A stretch of 64,000 bases of DNA from Symbiodinium natans (lineage: Eukaryota; Sar; Dinophyceae; Suessiales; Symbiodiniaceae). The translations under genes were made by a program, and so were the position numbers. This document shows positions 30,596 through 40,300 of this stretch, piece by piece. The notes beneath the pieces were generated by a model. That model was not told the DNA's origin, did not search any database, and saw only the letters and a list, made by a program, of their open reading frames with translations. Position 1 is the stretch's first letter. Every line of letters begins with the position of its first letter. The stretch covers positions 130,001-194,000 of the forward strand of contig CAJNDS010000104.1 of NCBI GenBank assembly GCA_905221605.1, given 5' to 3'.

Positions 30596-33430
30596 GTATG
30601 TAGGGCTTGTAGGGCATGAGGGTTTTAATGTTTTCAAGGGTTGCGAAGGGTTTTTTTGATGTTTTCTGCAGGTGTAGGCTCAGGGTGAAGGGCTTTGGGG
30701 TTTTGGAGCTCCCGGCTCAGAATGCGCAGCTCACGCTACCACGCTCAAGCCATAAAGCCTCGTGGCCCCTGGTGATACCCGCGCAGCCTTGGACTAAGCC
30801 CCTCTCCTCCCCCCTTAAACAGGAGCTCATCCGCGAGTTCGGGGAGGCGGGGCTCTCAGCAGAGTTGTTGTTGAGGCTGTTGAGGCTGCGCGGGGCATTT
30901 TCCCCAAAAGGGGGGGTGGCACCCTTCACATCATATACTATACCTACTATACCCCAAATATAGTCTAGTGCAACTAACGGAGGCTAGCGTTTCACACTGC
31001 GACCGAGCTCGGATCGGCAGGGGTTGAGCCCCACAAGCTGCAGAGGGGTTCCCACCATGCTGAACATCAGCTCGATGGCTCTTAGCAGGAACCTTGGGAG
31101 TTCCCCTTCCTTCCCTACTATAAGAAGAGCTGAACCCGAACCCTTGAGCTCCCCTAAATCCCCGAACTCCCAAGAAAGACCAGGTTCGTGACAGGTGGAT
31201 GTCCGAGGACTTGAGCTCCTGGCTGGCCAGACCCCGAGATGACACGTCCTAGGCACTCACCGTATACGGCCTCCTGATTAATCGGTGCTCAGTGTAGTCC
31301 CCTTAAAGGGGTATGTAGGCTGGCATGCATGTATAAATTCACCGGGGCCGATAAGGCACATAATTCCATAGCTCCCTAGACTAGAAATTAATTAAGAATA
31401 CCCATTCTACCAGTAGTTTAAGAGGCACCCAAATTAGGAGCATTGCGGAGGCTTTCGTGGGTCAAGCCCCAGATTAGCCACGCCTGCAAAAACCCTGAAG
31501 CCTCAAGCCTTGAAGGCCTAGACCCGAAAGCCCCGGACCCGAAAATCCCAAGCCCAAAAGCTCCAAACCCTGGGACGCTAAACCCTATAAGCCCCCTGTA
31601 AATCCCCAAATCGTCAACCCTTAAGGCCTAAAACCCCTACAAAACCCTTGAAGCCCTTCATAAACCCTCTGTCCCCCCTTAGAAGCCCTGCCTACTTGTT
31701 CTTAGCAGGGAATGAGGGAACAAGGTTCCTTTCATCCCCTTATTGAGGCCCTAAAAGGGATTCCTCAATCCCCAACAAGCCCAGCAGCTGTTAGGCCTGC
31801 AACCGAGCATACGACATGGCTGGGCTCTCGGCCGGCCAGGGTCCTCCGCCCTTGCGTTTGGGGGGGTTTCTCCGCTCTGGGGAGGCCGGCAGAGGGGTCC
31901 TTTTAGGGTTTTTGGGGGTTTAGGGTTAGGGTTTGGGGTTTAGGGGATTGAAGAGGTGTTGTTTTAGGGTTTTGTGGGTTTTTCCTTTCTTAGGGCTTCG
32001 GGGGTTTCTTGTTTTTGAAGGCCGGGGTTCAGCCCAGGCTGATAAGAGGGTTGCAGGGACCTTTGCTGCTCTAGGCCTTGGGAGGCTTTGGGGCCTATCG
32101 CGAGGTGCCGGACGTGATGATGGAGATGGTCGCGCGCGGGGCAGAGGCAGAAGCAGGGTTGAGGGTTTCGGGTCAAGGGTTTAATCCCCTCGAGGGACGA
32201 AGTGGAGTGCCCAAAGTCTTGGAAGTACCAAGTCGCCACCCTGAACATGCAGGGTAGATTTTTGAGCCAGGTAAGCGAAGCCCCAAGAAACTGAAACCCT
32301 GAACTTTAATAACCGTGTAAAGCTCTCTGGTTCCTCTACCCTGGTCTTTGTCAGGTCTACATCATCACCACGAGACTCGGCGACAAGCAGAGAGGGATCG
32401 AGGGGGTGAGGATTTGAGAGTGGGCTTTTTCCGTGCGAGAATGTTGCTTCCAGGGGGCAAGCAATCCCGACGTCAGGCGCCTAACAGCATACTGTAGCAT
32501 ACTATTTAAGACAGAGCGTGGATATCCGTGGGTGGCTCGGTTTTCTTCAGCGGTGTCTTTGGAAAGTGCCTCTCCCGCTTGTGCATGCCGTGTCTCTGAC
32601 AGATCCTGGCGACACACCGCTCCGCGTCCAATGCGTTAGGGACGCGTGTCTTGTTGCACATGGTGCACTCTTTAGACCGCCCAACTTTCTCTCTCATGAG
32701 GCGGGTAGTCTTGTGTGGGATTTGCGCTCACATATAGCTTCCGTGCTCGACAGCAATCTTAAATGAGAGTAATGGAGGAGCAGGCCAGTGCCGCCGTGCA
32801 CAGAAACTTCTTGTTAAGCAGATTGCAGCAGATGGGCCGATTTGTCTTTGCGCCGAGCCAAAGTGGAAGAATGCAAAAAGGGCCACGCCCACAAACCCCT
32901 AGCCCCGTCAAGCCGGGAACCCCGAAACGTAAACCCCAAACCCTCAAACCCTAAACCCCTAAGGCAGCACACCCCGAAACCCGACCCAAACCCCCAAGCC
33001 CCTAAACCAACAAACCCAACACCCAGGAAGCAGAAGCGCTTTTGCCAAGCTTTGCTTGAGGCTGGTGGCCAGCTTTGCGGGGCATGTGGATTGCATTAAG
33101 TGGTGGTTTCCTTTCTTCAACGGCAATCGTATGAAGGTTGGGGTTTTGGGGTCTAGGCCTCCGAATGAAAGTAGGAACCCGAGAAGAAAACATAAGAGAA
33201 TTGCCTCGTCTGCGCCCGAAGCATGGGTTTCCAGCGCCTAAGGGGCCTATGTAGGGCTTCAGGGGCTTTGTATGGGGCTTATGGGGGGGCGTACATAGGG
33301 CTTGCGGGGCTTATGTAGGGGCCTAAGGGGGGGGGGGCAGAGGCATCACGAGGGTTGCCTCGTCGGCCTGCTCACGTGGAAGGACTTCGGCATCGAGTTG
33401 CCTGCGGACCACATCTTCGCCTCGCCCTGA
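30531..33430 (+). CDS. Unrecognised multi-exon gene with clear 3' end
   Basis: Exon candidates are 30531-30595, 30823-30890, 31184-31250, 32075-32157, 32195-32270, 32355-32405 and 33341-33430. The first two are leucine-rich helices (ELGLDVQELGLDLGAVLQ; ELIREFGEAGLSAELLLRLL). The last three join in phase 0 as ...GRFLSQ-VYIITTRLGDKQRGIEG-RHHEGCLVGLLTWKDFG, ending ELPADHIFASP and TGA. I do not recognise the family; whether the helical exons belong to the same gene as the later ones is unproven. Confidence 0.5.
30823..30890 (+). CDS. Helical exon candidate
   Basis: Reads ELIREFGEAGLSAELLLRLL after TTAAACAG. The donor is uncertain (the frame stays open to beyond 30900). Confidence 0.45.
31184..31250 (+). 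CDS. Exon candidate
   Basis: Reads VRDRWMSEDLSSWLARPRDD after ACCAG; the donor is not clear and a TAG follows at 31247. Confidence 0.35.
32075..32157 (+). CDS. Exon candidate (AYREVPDVMMEMVARG)
   Basis: Reads ALGGFGAYREVPDVMMEMVA then RGAEAEA after CTCTAG; donor GG|GTTGAGGG at 32158. It fits the phase of the next exon through a 37-nt intron. Confidence 0.5.
32195..32270 (+). CDS. Exon with consensus donor
   Basis: Reads DEVECPKSWKYQVATLNMQG then RFLSQ and ends at a textbook CAG|GTAAGC donor (32271). Confidence 0.6.
32355..32405 (+). CDS. Exon (VYIITTRLGDKQRGIEG)
   Basis: Seventeen codons, phase 0 at both ends, between TTTGTCAG and a GTGAGG donor (32406). Confidence 0.65.
33341..33430 (+). 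CDS. Last exon of unrecognised gene
   Basis: Reads RHHEGCLVGLLTWKDFGIEL then PADHIFASP and TGA (33428) after a poly-G/GCAG acceptor; phase 0 agrees with the preceding exon. Confidence 0.6.
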   Translation, partial: RHHEGCLVGLLTWKDFGIELPADHIFASP

Positions 33431-33865
33431 GACGACGCAACCCGCTTCGCTTTGCCCTGAAGATCACATGGGGGTTTATGAAAATAGGGGACCCTAACAT
33501 GGACCCCCCAAATCCCCTTGTAAAGGGACTTCAATAAGGCACCCCTATTTCACCAACAGCTCAAAGTGTTTGTGCAAGATTTGCAAGGCCCGGAAAACTC
33601 GCACTAACAAGGCTGAGGGTTTTGATATCAGAGCGGCCCCACCCCCCAAAATCAGCCCAGCAGAGTTCGCAACAAAAAATGGGTCGTTCTCCCAAGCCTG
33701 ATGTCGCCCCTCGGGCAACGGCCCTACAAAGTGCCCAGAATGACGGCCGAACAGCACCCCCCAATTGGGTTACCCTGAATTAATTACAAGCAACTTGGGA
33801 AGGCAAACCCCACGTTTCGAAATGTGGCTTGGCACAGCTCCTTGTGCTCGTGTGTGCATCTGCAG

Positions 33866-33975
33866 GGCTGTAGTTGGAACGGCCCAAAATCGAACCAAAA
33901 CCTCGGAGGCCTTGGAGGACGGCCCGAAACCGGCAGTGCTGAAGTCCCTCCTGGCGCGTCCGGAGCACGGGGCTC
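33866..33975 (+). CDS. Isolated exon candidate
   Basis: Reads AVVGTAQNRTKTSEALEDGP then KPAVLKSLLARPEHGAR after CTGCAG|G. A G-rich array follows (33995-34085). No family recognised. Confidence 0.4.
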
Positions 33976-34410
33976 GGGGTTTGCAGCGTTGATGGTTCAA
34001 GGTTTAGGGTGCGGGGTTTGGGGTTCGGGTTGACGGTTCAGGCCCTTGGAGTTTCCTTGGGGTGGTTCACGGTTTTTGGGCTTGGGCTCACATGCGGGTT
34101 TCAGGGCCCATTTCCCTTGGGCTTTCTGAGCACCAACGTGTTTAGGCTTGAGGGATCCTTGCGTATGGACTCGTGCCACATCAACTGATGCGCGGCTTGT
34201 CAAACATGCCTAACGACGCCGAACTTGATGAGGTTGTCCTGGATACTTGCTCTTAGCAAGCTAGGAAGTTGAATCGTCGAACCCAGGACACCTGCTAGTT
34301 TAGTTTAGGCAGCAGCTGTTGCAGCATCCGATGGAGTGCAAGCCCTGTGTGTTGTCAGGCTTCCGAACTAAGCTTCTGCACCACCTGCGCAGTGATACTT
34401 CAAGAAGAAG

Positions 34411-34566
34411 GAACGACGGGCCCTGCTTAGCCTGCTCGTCCCGATGGTATACGGAATGGCCCGTGCCAGAATGAGGTATGCGGACAAGGAGTTCCACTTC
34501 GTCGAGGACATGGCCGTGCAACCAGCTTCTTCCGATGCCTGCTCTCTCGGCCTCGCATCCAATTAA
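34411..34566 (+). CDS. Possible last exon of an unknown gene
   Basis: After CAAGAAGAAG the frame reads ERRALLSLLVPMVYGMARAR, MRYADKEFHFVEDMAVQPAS and ends TAA at 34564. A hydrophobic stretch (ALLSLLVPMVYGM) could be a membrane segment. The opposite strand is also open, so confidence is low. Confidence 0.35.
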   Translation, partial: ERRALLSLLVPMVYGMARARMRYADKEFHFVEDMAVQPASSDACSLGLASN

Positions 34567-36953
34567 TCTGCATTCACAGAAATACATGACAAAGCGGCTA
34601 TAGAAACAGCAGCAGCAGAATGAAAGACTACTGGAGAAATCCTCAATGGATCCGTACGCGAAAAATGGGATGAGAAGAAGACTGGAAAAGTCTAGAGGCT
34701 GAGGAGTACCCTACTGAAGCTCCTCAAATATTAGGGTAGAAAGCAGCAGGCCCTGAGATGGACCGTCGTAGCCTTGCCGCTTGGGTGGCTTTTGCTGTTT
34801 GGGGCTCAAGGGTAGGTTTGGTCTTCAAACCTGCAGCTGATCTAATTTCCTTCCCCCATCAAACCCCAGAACCCCCACGGCCCGAAGTGCCCAAACGTCC
34901 CCGGATCCCCCGAGACGCGCAGCTCGGATCTACTCGGATCTAGGGTACCTTGCTTCTGACCTCGAACGTCGCTCAGCCTGACGTCAGCCTTCAGGATTGT
35001 TTCAGCTCGAGGCCTCTTAGGTATGGGCACGAAGACGAAGGGTCCAAGAAGAGGGCGCCCTCCCCCCAAACCCTGAACACACTCAAGCCCGAAAGCTCTG
35101 AACCCCTGAGCCCGTAAACCCGAAACGTGGCATGGTCTCCCTTATACTAACAGTCCTTCATAGGGATGAGAGTAGGGGGTACCAGAATCCCTATTTAGGA
35201 CTGTTAGTATAAGTGGGACCCTAAAATCCCTAAACCCTAAACCCGAAACCCTCAACCCACGAAGGGGGGCCCCTGAAGCCTTCAGTGCCCTCCCCTCATG
35301 CATCGGCCGCGCCCTCGCCCTCGAGGCACCGGAGGCCAGCTCTCTCTAGGGTTTAGGGTTTAGGGTTAAGGGTTTAAGGTTAGGGTACAGGGTTTAGGGT
35401 TAGGGTTTAGGGTTGGGGTTTGGGGTTTAGGGGTTAGGGCTTAGGGTCTAGGATTGAGGGTTAAGGGTTTATGGCTTAGGCGGCTTCAATTTGTTTTCGA
35501 AGAGGTTTTTTGGGCTTCAATATTTCTTTGCAAGAGGTTTTGGGGTTTCGTTTTTTCACGAGGGTTTTAGAGCTTCATGCTTTTAAAACGGGGCTTGTTT
35601 TCACAAGGGGTTGTAGGGCCCCGCTTTTTAACAGAGGGGCTTGAGGGTTTGTTAGAAGGTTGTGTTGAGGGTTTGGGGTTCTGGGTTTTCCGGGTTGAGG
35701 ATGAAAGTTGTTCTCTTCCACGAAGGTTTTGGGGTGTGGGGGTGTTGGGGGGGTTGGGGGGTTGGGGGGGGGGTCTAGCATGGGACCCTCTCAGAATGGA
35801 AGTAGGGCTGCCGCTGGTTTGAAGGCTTAAGGATTCTTAGCGTTCAGGGATAGGATTTTAAAGAGTGCGACCACGTGGTTCAATGACGAGGAGGAAAGGA
35901 GTATACTGTTGCACCCGTCTTGCAAAACACTATGCCCGAAGTTCCAACCCCAAAGCCCCAAAGCAACAACAAAATCCAAGCCAAGGATTCGAACCCCAGA
36001 AGCTTAACCCCAATCTCCCTAATCAGTCCCAAACGTGCATCCTGCGTCTCTAAACACTAAACCCTAAGCTCTAAACCCTAAACCCCAAGCCCTAATCCCT
36101 AAACCCTAACCCCAACCCAAAACCCTAAACCCTAAACTGGAGCAGGGCAGCCTGCCAATTGCCGGCGGCGCTGCCGGCAGCCCTACCACGGGCACGTGCA
36201 GGAGCATCTTGTGGGGGCTTTGGCGGGGTTTTCCCCACACCTATGGCCCCTACTTGTGGAGTCCGTTGAAAAAAGGGGGATGATACTATATTTGTGGGGT
36301 ATATGGGGGCATCCCTATTTTGAAAGATGCCCACTCTGGTTTACAGTGTACCAATATTGGGTTCTTGCCGAGACGTTTGTGCGTGAGGCCAGCGGCCATG
36401 ATGTGAATGCCAGTCAGAATACCGGCGCTCTTTTCTGCACTCGGGCAGGCTGTAGCTGCAGAAGCCAAGTGCTGCAGAATTGCAGCGTCGGACCCCCTTT
36501 CCCCCCCGCGAAAACGGCAACCCTTAACCCAACACAGGGACTGCAAAGAAGAGCCCGACAGCAATGGCCCTACATGGCTGGAAGCTTGGGAAGATGGATG
36601 GGGCCCTAGTGAAGAACAGGCCTTGCAATGAGGGCATGGAGCAGAATCCCCACGCGCAGGGCAAGTGTGGGGTTTTCCGTCAGGAGTGAATTTCCTCAGC
36701 ATTTCGGTACAGGAGCTCGAGGAACGTCATCCCGTCTGATTGCCCGAAGACATGTTATAGTTAGGCTCTGCTTCAGCAAGACCTCAAAAGCGCAGGATCC
36801 AGCTCCGTCGGGCACAGATGGTTGCAAGCTCCTTGGCTTTAAGGGTTTAGGGCTTCCGAGTGGCTTGACTTTTCCAGGGAACTGGGCAGTAGGGGGTTTT
36901 CGAGTTTCACGTTGTTGCCTGTACCCGTCCTTCCACCGGTTGACCACTCGCAG
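34567..36953. other. Mostly non-coding stretch with telomere-like arrays
   Basis: Holds the 87-bp hairpin at 35134, a possible small exon at 35286-35345 (LPSCIGRALALEAPEASSL) between C-rich (35220-35260) and G-rich (35346-35480) arrays, GTTTTTTC-rich sequence (35480-35640) and a C-rich array (36055-36140). Confidence 0.5.
35134..35220. mobile_element. 87-bp inverted-repeat element (hairpin family copy 2)
   Basis: The left arm at 35134-35167 and right arm at 35186-35220 are near-complementary over about 34 bp, including the perfect 17-bp pair CTTATACTAACAGTCCT / AGGACTGTTAGTATAAG. The loop is only about 18 bp. Confidence 0.7.
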
Positions 36954-37311
36954 GCGCAGCTTCGCGGTGAACGTTGGGCAGGTGGCGGGCTTCCGCTCCA
37001 AAACCTCTGGCACGTATAGTTACCTTATGGTAGCTACTTGGTCATCTAACCTCAATGCTATACTCCCCGAAAACTCCGAACCCTGGGAATCACTAAGCTC
37101 TTTGGAGGCGACAGGCCGAGATGTGGCTGCCCTCTCGCACGCGCTGCGCGCCACACCCGCCCCGCCGCTGGCGGAGGCCCTGCACCACCTTCCGGCCGAG
37201 GAGCCCATCGTTTGGGGGATGGGCCTCTCGTCTCGTGCTGTGCCATTCCGGCTGCCCCAGGAGGGTGCCCGACTGGTGGCGTTCAATATGGCCATCGACC
37301 GCTGTGCCAAG
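36954..37311 (+). CDS. PPR gene exon(s): N-proximal part and first PPR helix
   Basis: After ACTCGCAG|G an open frame reads RSFAVNVGQVAGFRSKTSGT, then RDVAALSHALRATPAPPLAE and finally ARLVAFNMAIDRCAK. A small intron may lie at 37015-37086 (GTATAG donor, TAAG end). The GC donor at 37312 is set by the next PPR piece. Confidence 0.55.
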
Positions 37312-40300
37312 GCACCTCTTAAATTGGGTAACAAATCTAGTGTCATCAGGCGACCGAGGCTGTCATGATGTGGTTATGAATGAAGCTTCCAAGTCCGTTG
37401 ATTTTGGTTCTGCTGCCTTTGCTCTTGGGTGGGCTCGGCCGAACGACTCTTGTGATTCGATTGGGTGTGTTGCTTGACTTCGGAGTATTTCTGGTCCACT
37501 TCCGTAGCGCGCCACAGTAGATTGTACCAGGAGCCCTGGCGGCCATGTTTTCTTGAAGCAGCAGCTCTTCAGCGATGGCCTGTGCAGGTTGGCAGGTGGG
37601 AGATCTCCGCCGCTGGCCGAGGGAAGAGGGGAGCACACCGGGCATTCGTCGTGCGTGTCCGAGGGTCTGGGAGTTGTTCCCGGGGCTGCGCGTCTGCCAG
37701 CCGATTTTTAACCTTTGGGCATAGCGACAAAACCCTAAACCCTAAACCATCCTGTAGCAAAACCGAAGCCTCAACCTATATACATACATATATATATATA
37801 TATATATTCATATATTCATATATTCATATTTATATTTACTAATTTATGAAGATAACATAGATGAAGTACCAAAACATAGTATCAGCAGCCCGTCCTGGGT
37901 CTTTGTCATCCTGACCTGCCTGAGGTCGCGTTGCTCCGCCGCATGCCGGAGAAGGCCTCCGTCAGTCTTGAGCTCCCAACCTGCCCCCTGCATTCCCACC
38001 CCCACCCTCTCACGCCCGTAAACCGTAAACCTCAAGCAGACGCACACCCTCAGCTCTTTCAACCCTCTCGCCTCTTGACAGACTCTACACCCTCAAGCCC
38101 TATAGCGCTGCGACCACGAGCCCAATGCAGGCCTCCGAGCCAGATGCTGTCAGCTACACCGCAGCCATGAGTGCTGGAGTCTCTGTGGGTGCCCGGGGGG
38201 GCGCTTCTCTGCACCAAACCCTCAACCCCAAACCCCAAACCCTAAAGCCTGAACCCTACCCCCCCCAAAAGGGACCATGTCGAGAACTCCCCATGTTTGG
38301 CTTGCCGGCTTCGGGGGGTTGCGGAGCTTCGGGGGTTCGCTCGAAGTTTAAGGTTTAGGTTTTTAGGGCTAGGGTGTAGGGGTTTTAGGGTTCAGGGTTG
38401 AGGAGTTTAGGGTTTAGAGGCCACCCTGGCCCCCCCCCCCAGCCCCAGGCCTGCAAGAGCGCAAGCCAGTGGCGGGGCGCGCTCGCGCTGATGAAGGAGG
38501 CCGAGCAGGCCGCCGAGGGCTCCCCAGCCCTTCTTCGACATGGAAGGTTCATGGGTAGTTACAAGTAGGATGATGAGTACCCTGAAGAAGGTTGTAACAA
38601 GTTACAAGTATAGTTACAACTACTTGTTTGTCCCAAGAAAGGGGGGGTGGGTGCCGGTAATCTACAGTTAACTCATCCTGTTGTCCTAGTTGCAGGAACC
38701 TCCAAGAAGGGCGGGTATGCCCCTACGTTCGGACACCCCCGAGCATGGGGCGCTGAATGCTCAGCTTGCGTCTGCTCTCTGCTGTGTCTGCCCTCCTGCC
38801 CATCTCCCAGGTGTTCAGGGTCGTAAAGCCTAATTTTTTGGCGGCCATGAATATTCGCATGGGTCAGACGCGGATGCCCGCGACACAGATAGTCTTCAGG
38901 GTGCGAGTCCGCCCTTTCTTCGAGAGTGTATCCGCACTGGTGGGTATCATATGCAAACCGCGGTTCGGAAAAGCAATGCCGCCATACACTTGTAATTACC
39001 TTTCCGGCAGCTGTGTCCAAGATAGCCTTCAGTATCCTTCGCGGTCGATGCATCTCTGGCCCGGTTGGCTGCTGGCTTCGGTGCCGTCGCCTGCAATGTC
39101 AGTTTGGGTTCCGCTCTGCTGCCTCCCAACTGCAACCCAAGCCACGACAGGGGTGGGGCAGAACGCATCAAGCTCCTAAGCTTCCTAAACCCACAAGGCC
39201 CTAATCCCAAACTTCTGTGAACCTGGTGACCCGGAGGCAGACCTGGCGCTCAACCTCTTCGCCCTCAGCGCAGCCTGGGCCTCTCTTGGGGTTTCTCACT
39301 TCTTTTCGGGTTTCTCAGTTTGGGGCACTTTAGGGTGCAGAGGGTTTGCCGGTGTGACGCAGCACACAGGAGCACAAGGATGAGGCCAGGGTTATAGAGC
39401 CCCGCCACAGAGACCAGGGGGCCCGGCAAGAGGCAAGCCCGCAGCAGAAGCACGGCAAACGGGGTCCTTACGTAACCGAGAAGAGCTGTAGTCGGAACCA
39501 GGCCTGAGCTGTGTAGCAGATACCTCCCGCGAGGATTTAGGGTTTCGGGCTTTAGGGTTTTTGTAGTGTTTTCAGAAAGTGTACAGGGTAATGGGTCCCA
39601 AGACAGTTCTGACCGAAAGGTTTCAGTTTTGGACCTTCAGTTCGCATCTACGTTCCGGCCAGGTCGAGATTGCAGGTTCTAAGTGCTCCGTGTACAACTT
39701 CCATTTCGTCCTGGGAATTTGGGAGTTATAGGGTCCAGGGCCATGTTTTCCGCTATACTTGTCGTGGTTTACGTTAGCCTGTTACTTTGTTTCGGTTACA
39801 ACACGCACTGGCGCTGTAGGCAAAAGGCAATGTTCCGGCGCTGAAACCAAGTTGAGACAACATCTATTTTGAGCCCTACGTGTGAGAAGCACCAATTACT
39901 CTTTGATAGTTCGGGATCTCCATGCACATCCATTTGCCCACGTGCCCGCAGGCCCGTACATCCACACATCAGCACACGCTTATGCCCACACCCAGGACGC
40001 TCAGACCCACACGTGCGCGCAAACCCACACCCACACCCACCCCACCCAACCCAACGCCCACCGCGCGCGCACGCACACGCGCGCATACGTGCATCTACGC
40101 GTGCGCACAGGTGCACATGCGGGGGCGCGCGCGTACGCGCGCATGCCCGCACGAACACCCACTTACACCTGCACCTGCGCACGCCCCCACAACCATCCAC
40201 GCATGTGCCCCGCCACTACCTGCTGCACCCACGCACCACACCAGAACCCCGCCATGCGCAATATACGCCCACCACGCACGCACCCCAGCCATTGCGCACT

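Noticed and set aside
34763-34815. Relic of the dinoflagellate spliced leader (CCGTCGTAGCC ... GGGGCTCAAG)
   Set aside because: Only scattered parts match and an insertion must be assumed; not better than chance by eye.
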